DNA of 64,000 bases from Floccularia luteovirens (lineage: Eukaryota > Basidiomycota > Agaricomycetes > Agaricales > Squamanitaceae). A model generated the notes under the pieces. That model had not been told where the DNA came from. It saw nothing but the letters and a program-made list of their open reading frames with translations, and did no database searches. Location of the stretch: contig VSJF01000009.1 in the NCBI GenBank assembly GCA_009739215.1, positions 620,001-684,000 on the forward strand, written 5' to 3'. Positions 9,100 through 21,406 of this stretch are shown piece after piece (positions within the stretch are counted from its first letter, which is position 1; the number at the start of each line of letters is the position of its first letter). The position numbers and the translations under genes are program-made.

Positions 9100-10900
9100 A
9101 TCAATCAAGAGAGAAGTACTTGGCTAACCAAATAGCGTACTAACTATAACAGGTCACTTTTCATGCCCATAAAGCCATTGTGGGGTTCATTTGCAAGTTG
9201 TATTTTTTTGAGGTATGTGAAAGCATTCGGCTCCAAACGAGTCACTGCCTCAATCTTATTGATGGGGATTTTCATTTACTTTGTAATGGCGGTGTCCTTG
9301 ACCAAAGAATCTATCCAGTTAGCGAGCAGTAAGGAACAAAGAGCTATTTCTTTATAAGTATAGCATATGTTTTACGGTTTGAAACATTCTTATCCCCACG
9401 TCAATCCTCGGGAATACACGACGTCTAAAACCTAATCATTGGGGCAGCTGACTACCGTGGTAAAACTTTACACTACCAACATATTGATTCGAGGTGAAAG
9501 CTCCACACGTCGAGATAGTATGGGTGCTTCGTGAGTGATAAGCATCGTTGAAGTCGTAGATTGTGGTATAAATCTTGACTGAGCGCGAGAGCTTGCTGCG
9601 TATTATTAGATGATCTAGTAAACAATGCAGAGTCATAGACTCAAACGTGGATGATATAAAATGGTATGAATGAGGGGGATACACGTGGATCAAGGGACAA
9701 ATAGGTTGGGGTGGAAAAGGTGGGTACCATGACGATTAGCCTCATGTATGCAAAAGCTGTTTATAGATCCACTTGAAATTCATACATCCTTAAGTTTACA
9801 AACCATTGAAAACAATAAGTGACTTGGTCTTTCTGTCAAATGACTTCAATTCATGTTGTAATATACGCTAAAGTAGCCTGAAGGGTGAATTTTGATATGG
9901 CATTCGTCACAGACCAAGGATGGTACTGACATGCGCGTTTCATCCGTTTCGAGCCACAAGTAGACGCGGGATATATATTTGAAGGGTTGTGCTGAAAAGG
10001 CTGCGATGTTAGTCCCTTTTGAGCAAGCGCCTAGTCTCCAAAGAGGCGGTATGCTTCAACCTCCCTAGTAATCTAAGACATTAGGCACTCGGTTTTTAAC
10101 TTTTGTATGAAACGACTGGCATCCCTTGGCTTAACAGCACTGTGGAATTAGTGAGTAAGTAGATAATAATTTCAATGGCATGCTGTGGACGACGTTGACA
10201 GAGTCTTCCTCGAAATGGTAAAGGTGTGAAGCTGTAACAATGACTAGTTCAGGTATGACCGGCTTTTGACCGCTTACAAAATTGAAGGCGGAACTAATTT
10301 CCAGGGAGACTAGCGAGACTTGCCACGGAAGAGTGTTCGGGAACAGGTGTCAGTGTAAGACGATAAAATTGTTTGTTGCGCTACATTGTTTAGAAACACG
10401 GGGACAGGTTTGAGTTGAGAAGATACTCGAGTACAGCACTCATGTTGTACGTAGGCCACGACGCAGGTGAGAGTCAGAGTGGCAACGTTGCTGCATTGGC
10501 GGCGGAATATACAGAATGTCAAGCACGTGTTGGAATTGTCAATGGTTGCTGTGCGAACGCGTCGGACATATCCAGGACCATTCTTAGCGCAATAACCGCA
10601 GGTCTGGGCTGCGCTAAGCATGTAATTTACGGGTGTTTCATGGCTGTATATTTCTCCTTTTTTTTCAAGCTGTAATGAAGAATAACTTTGAGTGAGGCAC
10701 ACATCATTCCAATATTCTCACGCACTCTGCATCTTCCCTTTGTTGAATTTGTCACCGTCCTTCTCTTCTGTCTTTTTCATCTTCCATCTTCTCTCCATTC
10801 CTCTTCATATTCTTCCATATCTCCTCATCGTCAACCACGACGACTACTTCCTGCTATTCGCGCCCGGTAGCATCGACTCAGCTGTCGCGCAACCAAAGCA
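9100..10900. other. Long intergenic region without a supported gene
   Basis: Short frames (for example 10415-10675 and 10310-10702) carry no recognisable motif or clear splice partner. Pyrimidine-rich sequence at 10730-10850 is probably the promoter and 5'UTR of the downstream kinase. Confidence 0.4.
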
Positions 10901-10919
10901 ACATTAGACTCCAACAAGA

Positions 10920-13900
10920 ATGATGGCGCCTGCAACAGCAGTCAGCTCTGCTGCAAGTCCAACCAGTCCATCTACAAGTCTTCAAATTCCTGCCACGGAT
11001 ATGTCTTCAGGATCCTCCCGTCATCAGATTAGCAACCATTCTCCGTCAGCAAATGCTTCTCGTCCTGTCTCCGTGGCCGTTCACAGTCAAAATCCTCCTC
11101 CAGTCTCCTCATCTTCGCGGCGTCAGCAGCGAGCTTCTCACTCCGTTGTTCCTTCTTCATCCCACTCCCAACAGCCGAATTCACATACACATGCAAATTC
11201 CAATGATGATAATCCACCATACACTGATGTATTCTCCCACCCAGCCGCAGTAGCTTATGCAACAGCTCATCCACGTAGAACCATTCCCAAGTTTGGCCCG
11301 TATCTACTCCTACAAACATTAGGAGAAGGAGAGTTCGGTAAAGTCAAACTCGGACTCCATAGCCAATATGGCGAAGAGGTCGCTGTTAAACTTATCAGGC
11401 GAGGGAATGTAGACACTTCCATTAGAATGTCAAAAGTAGAACGCGAAATTGAGGTCTTAAGAGTGGGTTTTCTCTCTTGCAAAGACCTGCTACCCCTGAC
11501 CCGATGAAATTCAGTCCCTCAAACACCCCTAACATTGTCCGTCTTTATGACGTTATCGAGACCGACAAATATATCGGTATCATTCTTGAGTACGCTTCTG
11601 GTGGAGAGTTATTTGACCATATCTTGGCACATCGTTATCTTCGTGAGCGCGATGCAGCCAAACTCTTCTCTCAGCTTATCTCTGGAGTTTGGTACATACA
11701 CCAAAAGAAAATTGTTCACCGGGATCTCAAGCTTGAAAATCTTCTTCTTGATCGTCACCGGAACGTTATTATCACAGATTTCGGATTTGCCAATCGCTTT
11801 GAGCACCGGGCCGACGATCTTCATGCAAACCTCCTGTGGTAGTCCTTGTTATGCAGCTCCGGAATTAGTAATCTCAGAAGGACTGTACGTTGGCAGCGCT
11901 GTCGACATCTGGAGCTGTGGTGTCATTCTATATGCTATGCTTGCTGGTTACCTTCCTTTCGACGATGACCCAGCAAATCCAGACGGGGACAACATCAATC
12001 TCCTCTACAAATATATTGTCAATACTCCGCTCTCATTTCCTGAATACATCTCTGCAGAGGCCCGCGACCTCCTTAGTATGATGCTCGTCCCTGACCCCAA
12101 AAGACGTGCCAGTCTTGAAAGCGTCATGCGTCATACTTGGCTTGGGCAGTATGCCGGCATCCCACGCGATGATGGTAGCCCATCTGCGTTTGGTAAGACT
12201 GTGGAAGACCTCGAACGTGCAGCAATGGAACAACATCACCAAAAACGTCTTGCGTACCAAAGACAGTTGCGCGCCGCAGTGCAGTCGGCACAGGGCCAGA
12301 CCTCTCCAAGCTCTCGCACCCAAAGTCATCACGCTCTACTCGGACATTCAGCAGCACCAACAAGTGCTGGTCGTAGCCGTTCAACGCAGCCAGAAGTGAT
12401 GTATGATTCTTCGATTGATCATAGTTTGATGTCACCCGCACCTGCAGAATTGGCAACACCAACCAGTGGCTCACGGAAGCCTCAAGGAAGTCCTGCAGCG
12501 CTGGGTCTGAGTGAAGATGATCCCTTTGCGCCCCCCGGAGGTACTATTCCCAGTACAAGTGTAGTCGTTACTACTACAACTACCACTACCACAAATCGAC
12601 AGCGCACATCGGAGGAAGGTGCACGAGGTGCCCTTGTTCCCGTTGATGCTCGGGCACAAACCCAAACGCAATCACCAAAAGGACACAGAGCCAGTGGCAG
12701 TGGAAGTGGAAGTGGGGGAGGAGGATTTAGACATACCATTCAAGTAGAATACGATGAGCCAAAGAGTGGACGGAGGAGTGAAGAAAAGAGGAGGGATCGC
12801 AGTAGTAGTCAAGGTCAACAACCACAACATCAGCCTCAATCAAACGGTGGCCAACAAAATGGGTTTGGAACTCCACCACCGTCGTCAAACAGAGACCGTC
12901 GTACATCCCAGAGTCCAACTATCAAACCTTTACCCCCATCACCACAAACCGCTCCTCGTACACCTAAGAACTCGTCGTCTCCTCCCAAACATCAACAAGC
13001 TGATGTTAATCTTGCACCAGTTCGTCTAGGTGACTCTACTCCCGTCGCTACACCATTGGTTAGCATCTCATCTCCTCCCGATACCCCTATTGCATTTGCA
13101 CACGAGAATAAGGAAACAACGGATCAAGGTTCTGTGTCTTCTATCAAGAAAGGGCACAAGAAAGGTAGATCTAGTTTAGACAAGTTAGGACTCGGTAAAA
13201 TTTTTAGTGGTGGGGGTAACAGTCCTGTCTCCTCTGGTGCAGGGTCAGACACTGCGATAAACTCAACAAGCAACGGGCGTGTCAATCCTCCTTCGAATTC
13301 CTCGTCAGTCATTCTCAGTCCTGTAGTAGCGGAGAAAGAGCCCAAGAAGGAGGATGGCAAGAAAAGTCGACGTAATACTCTCACTGTTATGGTTGAACCA
13401 ATTAAACAGACTATTCGTAATCGCGGAAAGAGCTCTCGCAACCAGACTCCGAGTGTTGGAACACCCGCCACTGGTGATGCAGCAAGTGTCGAGAGTGGCC
13501 GTTCAGAAAAGGGCAAATTGCAACCACGAAATGCAGTACTTCCTCCTACAGAAACGACATTTGTGAATGCTGGTGATGGTGAGAGCACAGGCCCAGGAAT
13601 CGGTATGCAAGCTTCGACAAGCAAAGCGCGCAAGGTGATGCAATGGTTCAGGACCAAGTCCAAGCAGGATTCTGCGGGTCTCATGACCGACGAGGAAGGA
13701 CGTACAGAGAAAGATGGCGCAGAATATAAAAAGGGTTTTGCTGCATCAAGTGGCACCCTTAATCAGACTCCAGTCACTGCCGTTAGTAGGGACACAGATT
13801 TGCTAAGTCCTAGCATCGCATCTTCTACGAATGCACCTCGCAAGTCCATTATCACCCCTTCCCGTACACCATCAACAGCTACGGACTCCTCCGTTTTCAA

Positions 13901-14747
13901 TTCTGGATTGGTCGCACGTTTCCGCAACTCTGTGACAGTTGGTGGTATGGGTTCATCTAATCACCACCATCAAAATCACCACGCAGGAGCCAGTGGAGCA
14001 TCGTCGAGGCATCCATATGGACAGTTACGCATCCACCATGGTGCTGTCGACCAGACCACAATCACAACACGTGCTCCCCCTGAAGTTATGAAGCATGTTC
14101 GTGAGGTGTTGGAAGTGATGGGTGTAGAAATTCAATTAGAGAGCGAGTACAAGTACAGATGCATCAGGGCGAAGCGGAAGAAGTCGACAATAGTTAATGG
14201 CCCAGTTGGCGCAGGAAATCTGGCTGCCGTGAATATAGTTGGCACCGCTGCGTCAAACGGGGTGAGACTACTTTTATATTAATATATGCTATTGTTTTAC
14301 TCACTACCATCAATATTTCAGGTCGACAAACGCGGATTGCCTATGCCTTCACCATCAGCTTTCGCAAGCACGGGTGGCATGCTCCGCGGTCTCTTGATGC
14401 GCCGTCAATCGTCCCAAGTGTCCACAGGAGGCGGGATGGGTGCTTCGCAGCCCTCGTTAGCTTTTGACGATGAAACATCTGTGGTTGTTAATGAACCGAC
14501 CATCCAAGATGCTGCATATGGAGATCCGTCCCAGGATGCTGGTGACGAAGTTCGCTTTTCAGTAGAGTTGACGCGGCTGGACCGGTTAAATGATACTTAT
14601 AGCTTGGATATCCGTCGGTTGAAGGGAAATTTAAGGAGTTATAAGTTTTTATATGATACTCTCAGGCAGTATGTCAAACCCGCATTTTTCCTTCAGTCCC
14701 GTATACTTATATTTCACCCTTACAGGCGAGCTGATCTCCAGCGATAG
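10920..14747 (+). CDS. Kin4-type CAMKL Ser/Thr protein kinase with C-terminal KA1-like domain; two apparent 1-nt frameshifts
   Basis: A disordered Ser/Pro-rich N-terminus of about 120 aa leads into a kinase domain with glycine loop GEGEFGKV, ATP-binding AVKLI, catalytic HRDLKLENLL, DFGFAN and AAPEL. A long low-complexity middle (Gly/Ser, Gln, Pro and His runs) follows, then a C-terminal KA1-like module (EVMGVEIQLESEYKYRC ... VRFSVELTRL ... YKFLYDTLR). Apparent exons are 10920-11462, 11515-14261, 14322-14668 and 14726-14747. Two single extra bases disturb the kinase domain. In SLKHPNIV the CCCC run at 11526-11529 adds a base and creates TAA. At 11822 an extra C separates DDL from MQTSCGSP. No intron explains either. 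The gene is thus either a recent pseudogene or carries sequencing errors; the intact long 3' frame favours errors. Kin4-type kinases act in the spindle-position checkpoint and polarity; the role here is inferred. Confidence 0.85.
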
Positions 14748-15914
14748 AAAAATGGAAAATGGAAAGCATAAAGCATACCACAAACATGGCTCAAGTTAGC
14801 ATTTGTACCACGACAATCACAACTTTGGAAGAACTTCCAAAAAAAATAAACTCTTTGTCTGTTCTGCTTCTATTTTCCATTTTTCTTCACTTCAGACTAT
14901 CCTCGTCTTTTTTTTCTGTTCGATATCCTTCTTTCTCTATATCCTCCCGTAGCTACATTCAGACCTGCTTACGACATACCCTAATCTCCCTGTCTTTTGT
15001 CACCTCCATCCTCTATTCACTTGTCGTCACTGGTCCTTGGACTCTTTCTAAAATCTTCCTCAGCAATTTTCCGTACCTTTTTTTTTCTGTGTTCTTCTGT
15101 TTTCAATATAAAGTCGCCTGTTGCCCAAATCCGCTTCCCCACCATCTAATTCCCTCACGTTTGCGTTCCCCTCACTGCGTCTACTGTTCATAATTGACCT
15201 TCCAAATGTCGTTCTCACAATCATGTATGGCAATTCAACCGATATTCCCCTCTGTATATAAGAATAACTATTACTTTTTTATTTATTGCCGAAAACGTAG
15301 ATCTTCAGGCAAGGTACCCACTTGAATATTACGAACGCGTACTTGTCAGGGACAATGGCGATATTTCCAGACTTGAATGAAAATCAACGTAAAAGCTCTG
15401 GGCAGTTATGTAACCTCAAGCCTCAGCAACCAGTTTTTATAAATGAAAAAATCGCGAAATGGTTACAGTACATACTTAAATGGGTGCGATAAGTTGCGAC
15501 ACTCGTTTTTTTTCACATGAGTTCCTGTGGCGTAACTCCCTCACTCTAAGGGTATATTATCCCATCTAACAAAACGGAGTCAGATACCGAATAAATCAAG
15601 GTCAGTGTGGGTGCTTATCCACCCTTGGCTTTTTTTTTTCCAGTACACACGGTTGCCAAATGTCGGTTTCTGATAAACTCAGCTTCTCAGAGCTTCTGAT
15701 CTCCTGGAGTCATTTACATATTTTTAGACCAAGAGAAACAGGCAGTGTATAACTAGTACAAAGTTATACAACTAGTACGTTGCTACTAAACTGAAACAAA
15801 TCCTCAAATTTTAAAACTAATCTCACCCATTTTGTATCACTACCTCATTCTTCCTATTCTCTATATCCCTCATTCCTTGTTCTCCCATATACTTCTTTCT
15901 ATTCAGAATCAGTC
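14748..15914. other. Intergenic region between kinase and KA1-only gene
   Basis: Very pyrimidine-rich sequence at 14860-15190, then AT-rich DNA. No coding region is supported. An A/T-rich, TC-rich stretch at 15830-15905 ending TATTCAG just before the ATG may be the promoter or a 5'UTR intron of the next gene. Confidence 0.4.
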
Positions 15915-16489
15915 ATGACAGAGACTTCTGAAACATGTAGCGAGCTACCAGCAGTTCACACCGGCGCTATTGACCAATCAATGGTTACAAGCATGAATCC
16001 AGCGACCGTGATTCAGAATGTTACAAAAGTTTTGGATGATATGGGTATCGAGTTCAAGGCAGAAAGTACCTACAAGTATCGCTGTGTGCGACCAAGGAGC
16101 CAGTCGCTCCCACAGAATGCCATAGAAAACGAGGTGGGATCTACCCCTTATGACCATGAAGGTGCCAGCAATAGCGTGAGTAGCTTACCTTGCTTTGGAT
16201 ATTGTGGGTAATGCCATATGGTGCATTCATTTCCGAACAGGCCATTTATGGAGAAAAGACAGAGGATCCAGGAGACGAAGTCCGATTCACAGTAGAAGTG
16301 TCACGACTCAACCTCTTGAAAGCCGTATACAGCCTTGACATTCGACGACTCAAGGGGAACCTAAGAAGCTACAAATTCTTGTATGATATGATCAGGGAGT
16401 GCGTTCCTTTTTTATTTATTTGATGCCTAGTTTCCACTACATACCACTTATAATCTTACGCATACAGGCGAGTAAATCTCCCGAAATGA
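15915..16489 (+). CDS. Stand-alone KA1-like domain protein (kinase C-terminus paralog)
   Basis: Three exons (15915-16175, 16241-16398, 16468-16489) give 146 aa in an intact frame. The protein aligns from residue 18 to its end with the C-terminal module of the kinase just upstream: GAIDQS matches GAVDQT, DDMGIEFKAESTYKYRC matches EVMGVEIQLESEYKYRC, and SLDIRRLKGNLRSYKFLYD is identical in both. The last two introns have the same phases (0 and 2) and the last exon is 22 nt in both genes. It therefore looks like a duplicated 3' end of a Kin4-type kinase gene that lost the catalytic domain. KA1 domains bind acidic phospholipids and can autoinhibit kinases, so a membrane-binding or competitor role is possible but only inferred. 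Confidence 0.82.
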
Positions 16490-16674
16490 TCGCGCAGAGA
16501 CCCACAGTTCAGTTCATGTATAACCATGTATCATGTATTCATTCTTTTGAAAAGTGTATCTCCTCTCTTATCCGAGCTGGCCAAAATGAATGGGGGTATA
16601 GAATTATAAAAGATAAATCCCGGGCAGTATTAAAATGAATGAAATACAAGGCTTTTCAGAAAAAGGAAAAGTTG

Positions 16675-18435
16675 TCACATCCCGCAAACAGCTTGAAGGC
16701 TGGCACTCAACGTTAGCCCACATGCTTCAACAGCAAGCTCTTTGCCAAGCTGATCGTCGGCCTGGCCACCACATTCATCCGCAGGTGTAACCGGAGCGCT
16801 GCTATCGGGAGTGACGCTAGTTTCCACACCGGTTTCCATAGTCATGGAAAGCGGAGATCCTGTACTGCTCGTCGGACTTGGGTTTCCAACCAACCACGCA
16901 GTAGTTCCTGGGCTATTTGGGGTAATATTACCCGATTCGAGATTGTCTCTGTATGCCAACATATCCTGGAATGAGAGCTGTGAAGTATCAAGGTTAAGTG
17001 ATGGAGGAGCAGCAGCACGTTTAATCGAAGAAGTCATGGGAGGGTCCAGGTTATTGGCAACCGATGAATTAGCTACTTTAGAAGGACTGGCAGATAAGGC
17101 AAGTAGAACTGGATCAATCTGTGGTACGTGATTGTTATGAGAGGTACTTGAAGATGACGACACCAGCAGCTTTTGAAGAGAAGGAGGAAGGCCCGATTGC
17201 CCTTGCTGAGATTCATTGCCAGACAGATGCGAAGCTAAAGGAGGTAGCGTGTCTTCTAGAGGATCCACCCAGGAGTAATCAATTGGGGTATTTCGAGGAT
17301 CATCGGGACCCCACAGCGGTGCAATACTAGGGACTCTTGCTCTCTTGTTTCCAAGTCTTGGGTCGAAAGCCTCAGGATCTGGGTTATTCTTCATTTCCAT
17401 GAATGCAGCGTGAGCAGAAGCATAATCTTGGTATCGATATTGCCAGCCACCGGGAAGCCCTTTATACAGAGAAACCTCTCTTGACATAGGGTAGCTATGG
17501 AGTTCCCGAGAAAGATTGGTGCCAGGAGCACATCCAGCCAGTTTAGGTGGAAAGTTCTTTAGAGCCTGAGCCTTGTATTGTTCCTCAAATCGGTTGCCAG
17601 CTGAGATTAGGTCCGGATAGAGCAGACTTTCCGGAGAGCTACTGCTAAGAGCCCAAGAACTGTTACTCTTGACAAGCTCAGATTGGTCTTGGGCAGAGAC
17701 ACTATCAAGGAAGTCGCGTAATGCAGGAAGAATCGAAGAGTCAGAACTATCAGATGAGCCATCAGAGTCCGGATTAGCCTGAGATGTAGCAGCAGAGGCG
17801 GCGGCTGAGGTAACAGGATCCAGTTGTCCGCATTTCTTCCTAATACAGGTCGGACAAGATTTAATAAAATTAGACACCAGATCCTTGGGAACCCATGTAT
17901 AGTACTTCCGTATCAGTCCACAAGTCTTGTCGCGTCCGCCGTGACCTGTACTTCCATGACAGTAACATAAGATATCGTAGATCTGCTCTTGAACAGCAAC
18001 AAGTAAGCCATCGTGAAGGATTACTTCAGGAGGAGTACCAGAAGACGGTTTTCTGGGCTTTACGAGTTCAGGTTGAGACTTGCTTAAGACGAACATCTTG
18101 CGTGCCCAGAAGCGAAACTGAGCAGTATCCTTTTGAGACTCAGGATCATGAAGAACATCCCAGATCCTATCGAACATCGATTGAGAAATCAGCGCCTTGC
18201 CTTGTCGTCTTGGTGTGAGAGAACCAATATAATTAGCCTCGATCTGCTTGTACTGTCCATAGGTAGGAAACCCAGCTCGAGTTTGACCTTCCCCGAGTGT
18301 CTGGTTTTGAGCGATTTCTTGAGGTTCACAGTTGACTATCGGAGAGGTCATAGGCAGTGAATGTGTCGCATTTCGGATATATGGTTTCGACCTTGCAGGC
18401 TGGGAAGACTGGGAGCCGGGACGTTTGGGAGACAT
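16675..18435 (-). CDS. Protein with integrase-type H2C2 zinc-binding motif, possibly domesticated
   Basis: A single exon of 586 aa. Around residues 155-200 is a zinc-binding signature of retroelement integrases: H-x4-H in CHGSTGHGGRDKT, then a WVPKDLV segment and CPTCIRKK (C-x2-C). There is no integrase catalytic DDE core, no reverse transcriptase and no LTR nearby. The rest is low-complexity and Ser/Pro/Asp-rich, with an N-terminal Ser/Arg-rich tail and an Ala-Ser linker after the finger. The long intact frame, absence of transposon partners and single-copy setting suggest a host gene derived from a Gypsy-type integrase, resembling animal GIN1-like proteins in principle. It probably binds DNA or protein through the finger. 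Exact function unknown. Confidence 0.75.
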   Translation of the reverse strand: MSPKRPGSQSSQPARSKPYIRNATHSLPMTSPIVNCEPQEIAQNQTLGEGQTRAGFPTYGQYKQIEANYIGSLTPRRQGKALISQSMFDRIWDVLHDPESQKDTAQFRFWARKMFVLSKSQPELVKPRKPSSGTPPEVILHDGLLVAVQEQIYDILCYCHGSTGHGGRDKTCGLIRKYYTWVPKDLVSNFIKSCPTCIRKKCGQLDPVTSAAASAATSQANPDSDGSSDSSDSSILPALRDFLDSVSAQDQSELVKSNSSWALSSSSPESLLYPDLISAGNRFEEQYKAQALKNFPPKLAGCAPGTNLSRELHSYPMSREVSLYKGLPGGWQYRYQDYASAHAAFMEMKNNPDPEAFDPRLGNKRARVPSIAPLWGPDDPRNTPIDYSWVDPLEDTLPPLASHLSGNESQQGQSGLPPSLQKLLVSSSSSTSHNNHVPQIDPVLLALSASPSKVANSSVANNLDPPMTSSIKRAAAPPSLNLDTSQLSFQDMLAYRDNLESGNITPNSPGTTAWLVGNPSPTSSTGSPLSMTMETGVETSVTPDSSAPVTPADECGGQADDQLGKELAVEACGLTLSASLQAVCGM

Positions 18436-18955
18436 TAAAATGATAATATTAGATTAGAAATGCTTTAAAGTAAAGTACTGTCAAACTGTTAGTTTATAGC
18501 AATGCAATAGACAGTAGAACACTCACTTTGATAACGAACGATGTCGTGGTTCTTTGAGAACCTTTGGCAGGGAGGTTGACATGTTTATATGTCGTGACTA
18601 AGCTGGACTGTCGTCACATGTGACAAGTGATAATAATAGAAACAATTTCATAACGCAGCGAATTCAACGTTGTCAGCACTAAAGATATCCTGATTAAGCA
18701 CAATTTATACGGTTATATTGCTGATTTGTGGCAGTTCGCATTGCGAAGAATATGTACGGACAAAGCAACTGTGAGAGACACCGCACTACTAGGGATGGCA
18801 ATAATCCCTAGAACAGATAGCTAAGGACCAATACAATGGGTGAAAATATCTGGTACAGATATACAATAAAGAAGACAAGGAGAATAAACGACTACACGCC
18901 AAGATAATAGGCAGTATGATAAACAAGGAGGATAAGAATATATAATCGGTGGGTG
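18436..18955. other. Intergenic region
   Basis: 5' flank of the integrase-motif gene and 3' flank of H2A.Z. No gene recognised. Confidence 0.4.
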
Positions 18956-18958
18956 TCA

Positions 18959-19520
18959 TTAAGCCTCTGGCCTTTTGCCTGTAGCCTTGACACCCGTTGT
19001 GAGACTTTTATGAATGAAGGGCAATACTCCGCCTCCAGCGATGGTTGCTCGCACTAGAGTGTCTAATTCTTCGTCACCACGGATTGCGAGTTGGAGATGG
19101 CGAGGTGTTATTCGTTTGACACGAAGATCTTTGGAGGCATTACCTAAATGAATAAGAAGTAATAATCAATAACCAAATAAAATACAACGTATGTAACCTG
19201 ATAAACCTACCAGCGAGTTCCAACACTTCTGCCGTTAGATATTCTAGAATGGCCGAGGTATAGACAGCAGCCTTGGCACCAATGCGTACATTGTGCTGTG
19301 TGCGCTGTTTCAAATAACGGTGGATACGGCCGACAGGAAACTGAAAGCAGGGTAATCATTGAGTAATGCTTATCGGATGTATTGTTTAATGACTAACTTG
19401 AAGTCCAGCCTTCTGACTTCTAGTTTGGATGGTTCGTGGTTGAGCCGGTCCAGATTGGGCGGAGGAGTTTGGAACCGCGCCAGACTTAGATTTTCCACCA
19501 GATTTTGATTGAGGAGCCAT
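18959..19520 (-). CDS. HTZ1: Histone H2A.Z
   Basis: Three exons (19520-19398, 19340-19211, 19143-18959) encode 145 aa. After a Lys/Ser-rich tail ([14 protein letters not shown]) the histone fold reads [15 protein letters not shown], then [26 protein letters not shown], and ends [16 protein letters not shown] with [16 protein letters not shown]. The residues that separate H2A.Z from canonical H2A ([16 protein letters not shown]) are present. There is no SQEL/SQEY tail, so it is not H2A.X-like. The protein replaces H2A in promoter-proximal nucleosomes, deposited by SWR1. Introns are phase-consistent and the frame is intact. Confidence 0.95.
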
Positions 19521-19524
19521 TTAT

Positions 19525-21400
19525 TGCAAAATCCTTGGTCCCCAGTGAGGAATATGATAATTTCTAGATGACAAGATTTAGCTGAAACAATTCGGGCTCC
19601 TGGGAGTACACAATAGGAGATATACCTTGAATTTCAAGCACAACTCTAGATGAGGCGCGTATGTTGATCTTCTGTTAAGATATGTATGTTCAGCCTCTGC
19701 AGAGATGGTGTAATATTATATCTTGGCAATCTTACCTTCGCGAACGCGAAAGTGGCTGAAGCGTGGTGGTGGTTCCAAAGAAAGACAGTGTTGCTACTTG
19801 TTTATAATTTCTCACATTCCTAAACCTATCAACAAACCGGTCACATGCTCAGCTTAGATTCTAGCTCTCTGAGTCTTGGTTGGTTGCCACTCATCCATCG
19901 ATCCAGCTCAACAAGGGCCAAAACAGAAGCCTCGTAGGCCGATATAACACCTCCAAGTCCAATCGAGGTCTTCATTGAATTCAGATTATTCCCCCAATAA
20001 CTATTTGGCACCCAAGTTTTTTGCAAGATATACCCCATGTTGGATTGAATCTACCAAACCCAATTGATAGGAAGCAGATTTGGGATTGGTATAACACTCC
20101 GTTCTTCGAACCTCGTGTCGTGTCAAAAAAAGGTTTGAAAATGTGAGATGTTGTCTGACAGTAAAGTAGCCGTTGGACGGTGGTTCCTATAACCCGCTTC
20201 AACCAATCTCACCACGATTCTTGTAACTACACCCATCACCATCGTTGCTCATAGCAGCATTACTCCTGACGGGGTTTTCTACAGAGCTGACAGCCGACGA
20301 CTGAAACAACCTGGTTTTAGATCAGCCACTGGTCCTCCTTGCAAGAGAACCGCTATTGGCTATTGGTGATACAGAAGATATCCTGTTGGAGGCATGCCGA
20401 TAAGGACTGTATCTTCTGCAGGTATAGCTAAAAGGAATTAGAGGCCCGAAATCGAGGGCTTGACCAAAAATTTCCGACATGAAAGCATATTATTGCTTAA
20501 GGGCATACGCTTGCCCCTGTGAAACACTAAATGCCCCGCAAGCCATATGGTCTAGAGAGGTGCGGACATGACACAGCTTTGAAACTGTTAATATCTTCTT
20601 GAGAATAACCATGAGCATGGGATATTTAAATATAATATCCGAGGACACCGCATGCAAGTTGGCTTCTTAGCAAAAAACAAAGTGCTTTGTACAGGCTGCT
20701 TCAAGCAGAGTGTTTAAAAGTCAGTTCAACGACCTAGGCCACTTCTCCACCCAGAATCGCTTTTAAAAGAAGTTCAGGAAGTCTTCTTGTTATTGTTTTT
20801 TCAAGTACTTTGTTCCAAATTAGTTCTTTAATTAAAGACGTTCAGTGCCATATGACTGCCAATCAAATTCTCGTGATGGAGTCATGCTGAGCTCATCCAT
20901 GTGCACGATTGGCCATTATGTCAGGGACATGAAGCGGCTGGTGGGTATATCCTACAAGCTCCGCACCACCATAGGCGGAAAGATCGACTTTTGCATCGTT
21001 GAACGCTGAGCTGTTACAAGATCATGCAGATCCCAAACTGATATGGGACATCATATTACAAGAATGTGTGTTCTTGCGCTAATTGTAGTTCAGACTGGAC
21101 CTTCATCTACAGAAGGAAACTTACGGTAAAGCATTAGGAAGTCACAGCAATGGTACGATTCCCGATACCGGTTGCAGGACTATCAAGTGGTGGGACAGAT
21201 AACGATTCTTCTTGTATCTCACAGCCCTCACCATAGATGACATGACACAGATCGGGGAAAAGAAATGACAGTGTTCCGTCGATAGACCAACATATCACAC
21301 ATCATATTGGATATAAAGATTCAGGCGTATATAAAGCTTTGAACTCGACTCCAAGAGATAATCAGCTTTCCCAGTCCTTCAGCTTACTTACTCATCTATC
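19525..21400. other. Long intergenic region
   Basis: The first part is the H2A.Z promoter. The remainder has only short frames (for example 19841-20038) without motifs. No tRNA, repeat or gene is supported. Confidence 0.4.
21328..21335 (+). promoter_or_regulatory. TATA box of the terpene synthase gene
   Basis: TATATAAA, 72 bp before the ATG at 21407; a typical distance for a short 5'UTR. Confidence 0.6.
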
Positions 21401-21406
21401 ATCACG

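Noticed and set aside
10415..10675. Plus-strand 86-codon frame upstream of the kinase
   Set aside because: It has three cysteines near GCCAN but no signal peptide, family motif, promoter or splice partner.
13124..13756. Minus-strand open frame of 210 codons inside the kinase
   Set aside because: Antisense of the low-complexity Ser/Gly/Lys region of the kinase; no motif.
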